This document shows positions 37,901 through 47,395 of a DNA stretch of 64,000 bases, piece by piece (position 1 is the stretch's first letter; each line of letters begins with the position of its first letter). The stretch covers positions 434,001 to 498,000 of the forward strand of contig JBAIAC010000129.1 in assembly GCA_037349315.1 (NCBI GenBank). Reading direction: 5' to 3'. The translations under genes and the position numbers were made by a program. This DNA is from Chelydra serpentina. Lineage: Eukaryota; Chordata; Testudines; Chelydridae. The notes under the pieces were generated by a model that worked only from the letters and a program-made list of their open reading frames with translations, was not told the DNA's origin and did not search any database.

Positions 37901-38366
37901 TGGTGATGGGCAGTTAATACTCACTGCACCCAGCCGGCTGCCCCAGCGCCCAGCAGCCGCCATTTCTCCTGCTTTTCCCGGGCACAGGGCAGGAACGGGC
38001 GGAGCTGGACAGAGCGGGGTGTGGGGGGCGTGGCGGCAGGGGCTGGGGGTTCTGGGCCGGGACTGGGCTACTCGGTTCCCGGGAAGGAGGAGCAGGGAGG
38101 GCAGTGGGGTTGCAGCCCGGGGGCAGGTTGCCCCATAGCAGGGGGCTGCCCCAGCCACTCTCAGGGCCAGGCGCTGCATGCAGGGAGCTCTGCTCCACCC
38201 CCAGGCCTGCGGGAATCCAGCCGCTGTGGCAGAAGGCTCCGTCTGGCGCTGGGGCTGTGCTCTGTGCCGTGCGGGCTGCGGGCTTGTTGCTGGCTTAACT
38301 TGGCTTGCACAGGGCCGTGGTGCCTGTGGATGAGTGTCCTGGACTTGGTCTCTAGCTTGCTCAGGC
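34936..38366. other. GC-rich DNA, no gene recognised; one compact frame at 35585-35797
   Basis: No exon with a known domain was found. The + frame at 35585-35797 (70 codons) is less repetitive than the others, with a balanced composition (FSLRELFSVGPGEP, then LLEEKLWWRSLWGWLQRQEG), and might be a relic of a dispersed element. It has no recognised homolog here. Confidence 0.4.
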
Positions 38367-38683
38367 CAGGGGCAGCTCTAACTTTTTTGCCGCCCCAAGC
38401 AAAAAAAAACAAACAAAAACAAACCCAAGCGCCGCCCCGCTGAACAACCCCCCCCCCCCCCGCAACACCCGCCAAAACAACTCCACACCCCCAATGCCGC
38501 CACCCCACCGAAAAACACCACTCCCCGGCGGGGAGCCCAGCATGCCCGCGGCCCTGCTGCCAGCGCCAACGGGGAGCGTGTTTTTTGTAATTAAAAAAAA
38601 CAACAACAAACCCTGAGTGCCGCCCTCCTCCCGGTGCCTCCCCAAGCACGTGCTTGGTAGGCTGGTGCCTGGAGCTGGCCCTG
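38367..38683. mobile_element. Non-autonomous hAT DNA transposon (317 bp)
   Basis: The ends CAGGGGCAGCTC (38367-38378) and GAGCTGGCCCTG (38672-38683) are inverted repeats with one mismatch. The exact 8-bp duplication GCTCAGGC lies at 38359-38366 and 38684-38691. The interior begins TTTTTTGCCGCCCCAAGC and ends with AAGCACGTGCTTGG-type sequence; it includes a run of C at about 38448-38461 and A-rich patches. There is no transposase. The GC-rich hairpin segment at 1849-2312 may belong to a related family. Confidence 0.93.
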
Positions 38684-39921
38684 GCTCAGGCGCCTGCCCC
38701 AGGCTCCCCTGTTCTGCTCCTGGCATCCCCAAAGCGCAGCAAAAATAGGGGAAGGAGGGGCTCAGGGAGTGGCACTGATCTGGGTCAGAGGCCAGGAGAG
38801 ATGGGCAGGACTAGGGGAAGCACCAGATTAGCCTGTGGAACTCACTGCCGCTAGATCCCATCGAGCCCCAGGGGGCCACCAGCATCCGAGAAGGACTGGC
38901 CATTCCTATGGAGGAGGGGGTCCTCAGTTACGCTAGTGAGGAGTTAAACCCTCTTGCCTGGGCCGTGAGCCGGCCAGAGATATGCTGGGCAGGAGGGGCC
39001 CAGGCTGCTCCATCCTGACTCCCTCCCTCCCCCGATGCTGGTGTGAAGGTGGAGGGGGTGGGATTTTCTCTCGGGGGAGGGGGGGCGGTTCTGGATCTCC
39101 AGTGACCAGAGCGAAACGTGTGCTCTGGGCACAGACAAGGCCCCCGGCAGCGCTCAGAACTTCCCACCTTCCCGCTGCCCGGCTCTTGGGGGCCGGGAGC
39201 AGACCTGGGCCTTGCTCCCCCCTCCCCCCCCCCCCAAATTCTGCCTTCGAACTGAGCCACTAGAGCTGTGACTAGGGGCATCTCCAGCTGCCCTAGGAGC
39301 CTCCCGGGGCTACCCAGAGGAGCTGGTGGGCTCTGGGACACCCCTGCTCCCTCCCCCCCCCAGGCTCCCAGGCTCTGGCCCAGCCTGCTCAGAGATTGTG
39401 GGGACGCAGCCCAGCCGGTGCCAGTCAGGGGAAGCCGCGTTCCCAGGTCACTGGGAAGAGGGCCCAGACCAGAGCACTGGCATTAACCCCGTTGGGAGGC
39501 CATGGGCTGGCCAGCTGCTAGCTGCAGCCCCAGGGACCAATGGCGGGGAGCGGGGGATATTGGGGGTTGGAGGGCTGTGTGGAGGTGTGAGGGGGAGGTG
39601 GGGGGTGTTCGGGGGGGTCAGTGTTGAGGTGGAGGGCAATGGGGGTTGACGTTGCAGGTGGGGGGGGATGGGGCTGTGTTTACTAACAGGCTGGAGGGAG
39701 CTGTGTCCTGACCCCCCGCACCCCCACATTAGTCCAGCCCTCCCTGGGAATGCTCTCCGGAGCGAGGCAGGGGCCAGGCATGTGGGGCTGAGGGGTGAAG
39801 GCGCCCTGTGTGTGGGGCAGGGGGTGGGTGGCCAGGCCGGGGGGGTGGAGAAGCCCTGTGGGAGGGATTCATTCCCCAGCCCAGGGGCATTCACACTCAC
39901 CCCCAATCTCTGTGTTTGCAG
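38684..39921. other. DNA upstream of ARTN coding exon 1 (intron in the preferred model)
   Basis: A degraded LINE tail is at about 38826-38935; the rest is unrecognised. It contains a G-rich patch at 39540-39670 and a C run at about 39222-39235. If ARTN starts at the 29-kb island, this is its first intron. Confidence 0.45.
38826..38935 (+). mobile_element. LINE ORF2 C-terminal relic
   Basis: CTGTGGAACTCACTGCCGCT encodes LWNSLPL, the conserved tail motif of CR1/L2-type ORF2 proteins, followed by a diverged DPIEPQGATSIREGLAI. It is a short, dead fragment in the + orientation, with relatives at 43848 and 49425. Confidence 0.4.
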
Positions 39922-39926
39922 ACAGG
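39902..39926 (+). other. ARTN: Splice acceptor and 5' UTR stub of ARTN coding exon 1
   Basis: The text CAATCTCTGTGTTTGCAG ends at 39921, leaving five untranslated bases (ACAGG) before the ATG at 39927. This shows that an upstream non-coding exon exists and makes 39927 the first possible start in this exon. Confidence 0.75.
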
Positions 39927-41448
39927 ATGGAGCAGACAGCGGGGGGGCCGGCCTCCCCCCCCACGAGGACTCTGCGCCAAAGGCCCAGGGTGAGTGCAGC
40001 CCCACAGGAGCGGGCCCGCTCGAGCCCCTGCGGAGGCAACGCACGGAGGGGTGGGGGCAGCTGGGGTCCCAGGCAAGGTATGCAGCCTTGGCTAGTTTGG
40101 CTTTCCCCTGTGGGTCCTGTTCCCCTCTCCTGCCCCCTCCTCACTGCCCCCCTGCACCCTTGGCTCTGGCCCCCTCCCGGGCCGGCTGGGAGCCCTGCCT
40201 TTGGGGCTGCAGCCTGGAGCGCCCCCTCCCCACCCTGCGCCAGGCCCGCCCCCTGGGCGCGTTGCTGCCGTGCTGAGCCCGTGCTGTGTTGCAGGAGGGG
40301 GCGCTGTGGGGTGCCCTCGCCATCCTGTCGCTGCTGAGCAGCCTGGCCACGGGAACCCCGCACACCTGGCGCCGCAACGCGACCCTGGGGGCTGCACCCA
40401 CTGTGGGCGGCGTGGGCACCGCCAGCCCCGGAGCAGAGGACAGCCTGGAGGCACCGCTCGCCGCAGCCTGGAGCCACCTCTCCGGTAGGTGTGGGTGTGG
40501 GAGGAGGGGTGAGCGGGAGGACGTGGGGCAGGAGAAGGGCCAGGCCCTATGGGGGGTGCCTGGGGTCAGTATTGCTCAGGTCAGTTCAGGCCCCTCATGC
40601 CCCTGCGTCATGCCCCCTGCTCCGGGAGCAGAGAGCCCCGTGGGCCCCAGCATGCCCAGCACTGCTCGCGGCCTGGGGGCAGCAGGGCTACCGGGAGGGG
40701 GGAGCTGGTGCCCCTGAGCCCCAGAGCTGAGGCAGGAGTGTGCCACCCCAAAGGGCTCCTGGCCTCCCCAGGAGGAGACGGGCGGAGCCCAGGGCAGCGC
40801 TCAGTCTCACGCTAGGACGCTGAATCCTGGCCGCGGGAGCCGGTCGGCATCTACCCGCCCCAGTCCCCTCCTGCGCCCCCTGCTCCCTCTCAGCCTTGGC
40901 TCTGTGCATGGGCCAGGCGGGCTCTCCCCGTGCTGCGGGTCCCGCTGGCACCGGACAGCCCCTCTGGGGACAGGAAGGAGTCGGGGGGCATACGTACTCT
41001 GGCTGACTCCCCTGTGTTCCCAGGGGACAACGTGACGGCAGCGGGGCCCGGGGAGGGGGAGCTGGCCAAGGACCTGCTGCTCCGGGCCGAGCGCTCGCCC
41101 CTGGGCCCCAGCAAAGGCAAGAAACCAGCCCGGCGCAGGGACAGCCCCAACTGCACCGTCCGCCGGCTGATGGTGAAGGTGCGCGACCTGGGGCTGGGCT
41201 TCGACTCGGACGAGATCGTCCCCTTCAAGTACTGCAGCGGGTCCTGCCACCGCATCCGCAGCAACTACGACCTGACGCTGGCCACCCTGCTGCAGGAGAA
41301 GGCCATCAAGCCCGGCCCACTGGGCCACGTGGCCAGCCACCCCTGCTGCCGGCCCACCCGCTACGAAGCCGTCTCCTTCATGAACGTGCACAACACCTGG
41401 CAGACGGTGGAGAAGCTCTCTGCGGCCGAGTGCAAGTGCATCGGCTGA
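39927..41448 (+). CDS. ARTN: Artemin precursor (GDNF-family ligand), three coding exons
   Basis: Coding exons are 39927-39989 (phase 0), 40295-40484 and 41024-41448, all with GT/AG borders, giving 225 residues (human 220). Exon 1 gives a short hydrophilic leader. Exon 2 begins EGALWGALAILSLLSSLATG, aligning with the human hydrophobic signal segment PALWPTLAALALLSSVAE. Exon 3 holds the end of the propeptide, a furin-type RAER site (residues 105-108) and a 117-residue mature ligand with seven cysteines (128, 155, 159, 192, 193, 221, 223) in the cystine-knot pattern C, CSGSC, CC, CKC. The segment CCRPTRYEAVSFMNV is nearly identical to human artemin and separates it from GDNF, neurturin and persephin. 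Artemin is secreted, forms a disulfide-linked dimer and signals through GFRA3 and RET to support sensory and sympathetic neurons. A basic stretch (KGKKPARRR) before the first cysteine may bind heparan sulfate. Location between ST3GAL3 and IPO13 supports orthology. Confidence 0.93.
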
Positions 41449-42880
41449 CCGATCTGCGGGCGCGGTGCCCGCTCTGAGCTCCCGGCGCTGCCCAGACTCG
41501 GGGCCCCGCGGCACATGGAGAGCGGTGGGGCTATGCGAAGGCTGCAGCGGTGCCGAACCTCCCAGGGGAGCGGCTCAGGGGGGAGACGAGAGTTCGCCCT
41601 GCCCCGGGCGCTTGGAGAGGAGCCCCGTCCGCTGAGGCCGAGTGGCAGCGGGACCCCCAACGTGGGGCTGGTGGCAGCCGGGCGAGTCTCGTTGCTGGGG
41701 CTGAACACCGCCCCTCCCTCCCCAGTCACTGGCCTCCTGCCAGCTGGGGACCCAGGAGTTTGCCGAGCATTGGCAGGGAGCCTGCCAGCCGTGCCCTGCT
41801 CGCTGCTCTGCCATGTTCGCTCAGCAGCCTCCGAGCTGCCTGCTCCAGTGCCAAACAGCCAGCCTGGTCTGCCTGGCATGGCCCGCCCAGCCCTCCCCGG
41901 GGCGTCCGCTCCGCTCCCAGCTGAACTACGGGCTTCCGGGGGCCCCGCAGCCCAGGCTGGTGGCTGGTAACCTAAGTGCATCAGGTGTGTGAGACTCAGG
42001 CAGCCTCTGTGCGCACTGTCCTGGCCCAGCCGCACCCCCTAGCACAGCGGGGAAAGCTTCCAGGCTGGGCCCTTGGCTGCATGGGCTCCCTGCTTGGTTC
42101 AGAGCCCTGGGGGATGCGTGACCCTGAGGGAGCGTGGGAGGCCACTGGGCCCAGGCTGGGGCAGTGTGAGGAGGGGCCGGCCCCAGCCTAGAGGCTGGGC
42201 TGACCTCTGAGCCCCTTGCTAGAATTGCCCCCCATAAAGGGACAGGCCCCTCCATGTGCTTTGGGGTGCACCCTTCCTAGCTGCTTGTGGCCTGGCCCCT
42301 TTCCCTGGGATTTATACCCAGGACCCCTCCACTCCCGGGGGGGCAGTTTTTAGCCCCCCGTATTTCTGGGGGAAGAGCTGCCAGTGCTGTGGGAGCGAAG
42401 GGGGCGGGGGCCTGGCAGACACTCCCCACCTGCTGGCGGAAGCTGGAGCTGCGCGTCCAGCCCAGCAAAGGGGGCACAGGGGGGCCAGAAACCAGGCAGG
42501 CCAAGCCCGTCCCATGGTGTTCTATCCTGTCCCGCTGGAAAACATCCCCCAGCTGCTGCCCCCGGCCCCTGGGGACAGGGCAGCTGGGCGGGGGGGGAGG
42601 CAGGGAACCGTCCAGGGGGCCCACTGGGGAGCAGGGTGGCTGCTGCCGGGAGAGGAGCAGGGGCCAGCCCGGGGGTGCGGGTGGCAGGGACTCCTCGCAG
42701 GTGCTGGGATCCAGCTGGGAGCAGCCTAGGGCAGAGGCCATGGCCAGGCAGGGGCCCCCACTGCTGTGGGGCTGGGCAGCCTGTGTCTGCCCCCATGGGG
42801 AGCAGCGTCAGCTGCCCAGTGCGGTGCCCGTGCAGGGGAGCCGGGCCGGCAGGACACCCCCCGGCCATGCTAGGCGCTGA

Positions 42881-42937
42881 CTATTTATTACTCTAAGTTA
42901 TTTATTTATTGGTCTTGAGCGGCGGCTCCTATTTATG
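42881..42937 (+). promoter_or_regulatory. ARTN: AU-rich element in ARTN 3' UTR
   Basis: Four ATTTA pentamers in 55 bases: 42883-42887, two overlapping in TTATTTATTTATTGG at 42898-42912, and 42931-42935. The surroundings are GC-rich, so the cluster stands out. AU-rich elements recruit HuR, TTP and related proteins and usually shorten mRNA life. Confidence 0.7.
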
Positions 42938-43109
42938 ACGTTGGGCCGGACGGGGGGGTGGGTGGGGGGTGATTTAAGCTGCTGCTATGAAGGCCTGGGC
43001 CTGTGGCCAGCAGTCCCGCCCCCTCCCCCCTTTTCTATTATTCTGACCCGTATTTGCATTTGTAAAGTGGGATAAACTCTATTTTTGTACAGTTGTATTT
43101 TTCTGCAGC

Positions 43110-43115
43110 AATAAA
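43110..43115 (+). terminator. ARTN: ARTN polyadenylation signal AATAAA
   Basis: A canonical AATAAA follows a T-rich stretch (TTTTTGTACAGTTGTATTTTTC), and a GT-rich segment (TGTGGCTGAGTCTGTG) follows at 43127-43143. This is the usual layout of a vertebrate poly(A) site; cleavage is expected about 10-25 bases downstream. Confidence 0.85.
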
Positions 43116-43135
43116 GTGATGGGCCATGTGGCTGA

Positions 43136-44094
43136 GTCTGTGCCTGGGTGGAGGCTGCGCCGGGGGTGGGGAGGGGGGACAAGGGAGGCTGCCCCCCTGC
43201 CCCACGCCGCTGCCCCATCTCCCACGCTCCCCCTGCCACCGGGCTGTGACCTCATTTCAAATCATCCCTCAGGGGGCCCCTCCCGGTGCACTCCCCTGGC
43301 CTTTCTGCCTCTGGGGTGCACCCGTCCCCTCTCTGTGACCGCACAGCGTGGGAACTCCCCCCGTTCCGCTCTGCCCAGGGGCAACATCCGGGGCCCTCCT
43401 CTCCCCTCTTACTGGGCCCTGGCCCTCTCCCCTGGCAGAGCACGACCCACCCTCCTCCTGGCAGGGGGCCTTGGATGCTCTTTCCTAGTGGGGGCAGCTG
43501 CCTGGCCTTGGCCCAGGCACCGGGATGTCACAGGTGCCTTTCCTCATGGAGGCAGGTACAGCCTCACTGAGCTGCCATGTCCCCACCCACATTGCAACCT
43601 CTGGGCCCTGGAGAGGGGGAGCTGGAGCTGGGCAGGTAGCAGGTAACCCAGCCAGGCCCTTCAAAGTCAAATGCAATTCAGCCAGTGCTTATGGGGGCGG
43701 GGACTCTGCCAGGGGCACTGCAAGCAGGCTGCTACTGCCTGGCCAGAGAGGCCAGGCCACGCTGAGGGGTGGGGCTCCAGGCAGCGCTGCCCCTGCCTTG
43801 CAAAGGAGAAATGTGCTGTACAGACCCAGGATGGCCAGGGTGTGGGACTAATTCACCTGTGGAACTCTCTGCCCCTGGATAGGCGGCAGGCCAAGAGCTC
43901 AGCAGCATTCCTCAATGGAGCAGCGTTTCTATGGAAAATGGCAACTGGAGTCGCAGACCCCTGCTCCTGGGCAGGAATCCACCAGTGACTGATGGGGTCA
44001 GGGACACGTTCCCCATGTGTGTGTGAGGTGGGCTGGGGGGGTTGTCCTACCCCGCCCTCAGGAACATGCAGTGATCATCTCATGAGAGCCAGCA
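43136..44094. other. Intergenic ARTN-IPO13, mostly unrecognised
   Basis: Contains a LINE tail relic at 43848-43935. No gene seen. Confidence 0.45.
43848..43935 (+). mobile_element. LINE ORF2 C-terminal relic
   Basis: CACCTGTGGAACTCTCTGCC encodes HLWNSLP, followed by LDRRQAKSSAAFLNG, a diverged CR1/L2-type ORF2 tail. It is the same type of relic as at 38826 and 49425. Confidence 0.4.
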
Positions 44095-45058
44095 GGCTGG
44101 CCAGTGACCCTCACCCCATGTACACCCAGCACAGTCCTCCAATGACCCCCCTGCCCCCTGTATCCCCAGCATAGCCCCCCAGTGACTCCCCTGCCCCATA
44201 TACCCACAGCACAGCCCCGCAGTGACCCCCCCTTCTCCATGTAGCCCCAGCACAGCCCCCCAGTGACCCCCCCTTCCCAATGTACCCCCAGAACAGCCCC
44301 CCAGGGACCCCCCTGCTCCATGTAACCCCAGCACAGCCCCCCAGTGACCCCCCTGCTCCATGTACCCCCAGCACAGCCCCCAGTGACCCCCCTGCTCCAT
44401 GTAACCCCAGCACAGCCCTGCAGTGATCCCCCCTTCCCAATGTACCCCCAGAACAGCCCCCCAGGGACCCCCCTGCTCCATGTAACCCCAGCACAGCCCC
44501 CCAGTGACCCCCCTGCTCCATGTACCCCCAGTACAGCCCCCAGTGACCCCCCTGCTCCATGTAACCCCAGCACAGCCCTGCAGTGATCCCCCTTCCCCAT
44601 GTACCCCCAGCACATCCCCCAGTGACCCCCCTGCTCCATGTAACCCCAGCACAGCCCTGCAGTGATCCCCCTTCCCCATGTACCCCCAGCACATCCCCCA
44701 GTGACCCCCCTGCTCCATGTACCCCCAGCACAGCCCCCCAGTGACCCCCCTTCCCCATGTACCCCCAGTGACCCCCCTTCCCCATGTACCCCCAGCACAG
44801 CCCCCAGTGACCCCCCTTCCCCATGTACCCCCAGCACAGCCCCCCAGTGACCCCCCTGCTCCATGTAACCCCAGCACAGCCCTGCAGTGACCCCCCACCC
44901 ACCCCATGTGCCCCACAGCAGAGCCCCCCAGTGACCCCCCCGCTCCATGTACCCCCAGCACAGCCCTGCAGTGACCCCCCACCCACCCCATGTGCCCCAC
45001 AGCACAGCCCCCCAGTGACCCCCCCCCCGCTCCATGAATCCCCAGCACTGCCCCCAGT
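44095..45058. repeat. 40-41-bp minisatellite upstream of IPO13, about 23 copies
   Basis: Units follow the pattern ATGTACCCCCAGCACAGCCC, then CCCAGTGACCCCCCTGCTCC. Variants have CTTCCCC or CTTCCCA in place of CTGCTCC, and CCCTGCAGTGATCC in place of CCCCCCAGTGACC. The last units are longer. It is open on the minus strand for more than 320 codons in all three frames, which is an effect of composition. It ends about 90 bases before the ZNF143 motif of the IPO13 promoter. Confidence 0.96.
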
Positions 45059-45123
45059 GATCACCGCCCTCAAGCACGGGCGCTGGGGTGCAGAGAGCGG
45101 TGCCAGTGGCCGCTCCCCTCTGG

Positions 45124-45135
45124 CCGCGAGGGGGC
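45124..45135 (+). promoter_or_regulatory. CTCF-like site
   Basis: CCGCGAGGGGGC, extended by GCC, matches the CTCF core CCASYAGRKGGC at 10 of 12 positions. It lies between the minisatellite and the IPO13 promoter motif, where a boundary function would make sense. Prediction from sequence only. Confidence 0.45.
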
Positions 45136-45150
45136 GCCGGAGAGGTCGGG

Positions 45151-45171
45151 AACTACAATTCCCAGGATGCA
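45151..45171 (+). promoter_or_regulatory. ZNF143/THAP11 motif (ACTACAATTCCCAGGATGCA)
   Basis: AACTACAATTCCCAGGATGC with the following A is a near-perfect copy of the long ACTACAAYTCCCAGMATGCA promoter motif bound by ZNF143 and THAP11-HCFC1. Such sites are typical of CpG-island promoters of housekeeping genes and usually lie within about 200 bases of the transcription start. Confidence 0.85.
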
Positions 45172-45684
45172 TCGCGCCCCGGGGTCCTCATTGCGGCCGG
45201 GCCGGCTGCGCCTGTGGGGAGAGGCTGCCGGGCCCGGGGTCGGCGGCGGCAAGAGCGAGGGGAGGGGCCGGGCCGGGTCGGGTCTGGGCTTGCGGCAGGC
45301 AGCGAAGCGGGGCGGCGGGTCGGGCCGGTCAGGCAGCGCGGCGGGCAGACCCCTCCCGGCGAGGCCCCCGCCCGGCGCCCGGCCCCGCTGTCAGGCAGCC
45401 AGGGGAGCAGCGGCGGGGCGCGAGCGCGGCGCCCGCAGGCCTCGGACCCGCCCCCCCCCCTGCCGCGCGCCAGCGCCCCGCCCCCCCCGCGCGCCAGCCC
45501 GAGCCCGAGGGACTGACTGAGGCAGCGGCGCGGGGCAGGGCGCGGACGGACCGACAGACAGACCGACCCCCGCTCCCGGCTCGACCCCCCCCCCGCCGCC
45601 ATGCCCCCCCCGGGCCCCCCCGCGCCGGGCCGCGGCCGCTGAGGCGCAGGCAGCGCGAGCGCCCCCCCCCCTCCCCGCGCAGTG

Positions 45685-45747
45685 ATGGAGCGACGGGGGC
45701 CGGCGGCGCCGCAGAGCCTGGACTTCACGGTGGAGAACGTGGAGCAG
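45685..45747 (+). CDS. IPO13: IPO13 coding exon 1 (importin-13, residues 1-21)
   Basis: ATG at 45685 in good context (GTGATGG) opens MERRGPAAPQSLDFTVENVEQ, ending in phase 0 at CAG|GTGAGT. Human importin-13 begins MERREEQ and continues with LDFTVENVEKALHQLYYD; the LDFTVENVE block matches exactly, while the alanine- and proline-rich N-terminus varies in length. It splices to 59755 over a 14-kb intron. The exon is too short to be found as an open frame alone and rests on the peptide match and splice phase. Confidence 0.9.
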
Positions 45748-45754
45748 GTGAGTT

Positions 45755-46165
45755 GGGCTGGCCCCCCCCCCCGGGGGATCGCCGTGCCCCCCCCCCGCTG
45801 TGTCTGCCCCCCCGGGGATCGCCCTGCCCCCCCCCCCCGCTGTGTCTGCCCCCCCCGGGGGATCGCCCTGCCCCCCCCGCTGTGTCTGCCCCCCCCACTG
45901 TGTCTGCCCCCCCCCCCCAGGATCGCCCTGCCCCCCCCGGGGATCGCCCTGCCCCCCCCCGCTGTGTCTGCCCCCCCCCGGGGATCGCCCTGCCCCCCCC
46001 CCCGCTGTTTCTGCCCCCCCCCCGGGGATCGCCCTGCCCCCCCCCCCGCTGTGTCTGCCCCCCCCCCCGGGATCTCCCTGCGCCCCCCGCTGTGTCTGCC
46101 CCAGGGATCGCCCTGCCCCCCCCCACTGTGTCTGCTCTGCCCCCCCCTCGGGATCACCCGCCCCC
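45755..46165. repeat. IPO13: C-rich array in IPO13 intron 1
   Basis: About ten to thirteen copies of GCTGTGTCTGCCCCCC joined to GGGATCGCCCTGCCCCCC, with C runs of 6-11 bases; unit length varies from about 20 to 45 bases. It starts about eight bases after the exon 1 donor region, so it is transcribed with C on the coding strand. Confidence 0.93.
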
Positions 46166-47254
46166 CCCCATTGCGCTGTGTCTGCCCTGGGCACCTGGCT
46201 CCCCCACACGAACCTCCCTCCCCCGCCTTATCCCCAGTGCTGTGTCTGCCTCAGGCACCCCAGCTAGGCCCCCCCACCCTGTGACTGCACCCCTGGCTCT
46301 GCCCTGGGCACCCCGGGGAATCGCTCCCCCTACTCCCCCACTGCTGCAACTGCCCTGGCCCCCCCGCCCCGGAGCATCACCCTGCCCCAGCACTGTGACT
46401 GCTCTGGGCATCCCGGCTGGGCCCCCTGCTCTGGGGCATCACCCCACCCCATTGGCAGCTGGGGCTTGGCCTGGGCGTTGGGGCTGCCTGTGTCTTGCCG
46501 AGCTGGGCGGCGTGGGGCTGACTGCGTGTCCGTCTCAAGGGGCGCGGAGGAGCCTCGCCATGACGGCTGGGTCCCTGCCGAGCAGCCAGATTGGGTTTGT
46601 CTTTGGTTTTGGCCTCCACCAAGCGGGTGTGCTGCTGTTGGAGTCCATGACGAGAGCGGGTGCGGGTCAGCGGGTTTTACCCAGCCACGGTGGTTTGCTC
46701 CTGCCTGTTTGCCTCACTTTGCCACTCCCCATTAGCCTTCCCCTCGGGCTGTGACCCCAGGGCCTTCTTTGGAGACAGCCCTTAAAGGTGACCTGCAAAG
46801 GGGGCAAAGAACGTGGGCTTGTGCCCTTTCTTGCTGCTGGACGTAAAGGGCTGGAAGGTATGTTTCTTCCCCTGCTTGTTTTGTACACTGGACATTCAGA
46901 TGCTGTCTGGCATGCAGTGAAATGATACGACAGGAGCCAACCTTCAGCAGCAGACGGGGGGAGGTGGGGGGTGTTGTCACCATAATGTTCTGGAGAAAGG
47001 CCTCTCAGTAGAAGATTCAGCATCTCCATCCTTCCAGTGTACATCTCTGAGGCCCCCGAAGGCCTCGTCTCTGCTAGGGAAATTGGGGCCCAGAATTCCC
47101 CGCTGGTGCTGCACTAATTGTAATCACAATGATGGAAACTGGAATGCAGACACTGATCAGGTGTCTTTTAAAGATGTCACCGTCTTCTGAGCAGGATTGG
47201 TTGACATGCGGCTGGTCTGCCCTGGGGAGCTGCTGTGGTGGGAGGATTTGAGAA

Positions 47255-47395
47255 AACCTCATAGCGCAACCTGTGAAGTAGGTCAGGAGCATTCTCCCCA
47301 TTTCACAGAGGAGGAGATCCAGGCCCAGAGCAGTCAAGTGACATGCCCAAGGTCAGTGGCAAAGCTAGGGGTAGAATTTGGGCATCTAGTGTTTT
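47255..47395 (+). repeat. MIR-like CORE-SINE fragment
   Basis: The text CCCCATTTCACAGAGGAGGA at 47297-47316, then 'ccagagcagtcaagtgacatgcccaaggtc', matches the central and 3' parts of MIR-type SINEs (cf. CCCATTTTACAGATGAGGAA and TTGCCCAAGGTCAC). Confidence 0.6.

Larger units (their letters stand above)
41449..43135 (+). other. ARTN: ARTN 3' UTR
   Basis: About 1.7 kb from the TGA to just past the polyadenylation signal. No intron or other gene is seen in it. GC-rich open frames on both strands are not coding. It ends with an AU-rich element and the AATAAA listed separately. Confidence 0.75.
45059..45684 (+). promoter_or_regulatory. IPO13: IPO13 CpG-island promoter and 5' UTR
   Basis: CpG-dense sequence leading into the IPO13 start codon. 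No TATA box is evident, as usual for a housekeeping gene. It contains a CTCF-like site and a ZNF143-type motif near its 5' end. The transcription start cannot be fixed, but it is likely between 45170 and 45600. Confidence 0.75.

Noticed and set aside
39927..41448. GDNF, neurturin or persephin instead of artemin
   Set aside because: The CCRPTRYEAVSFM tail and the position between ST3GAL3 and IPO13 fit artemin best.
44058..45172. Minus-strand frames of 320-350 codons (glycine- and tryptophan-rich)
   Set aside because: Shadow of the 40-41-bp minisatellite; open in all three frames at once.
44823..46754. 643-codon + frame across the IPO13 promoter and exon 1
   Set aside because: It crosses a minisatellite, the CpG island and a C-rich array in a frame that disagrees with the conserved IPO13 exon 1 reading frame.
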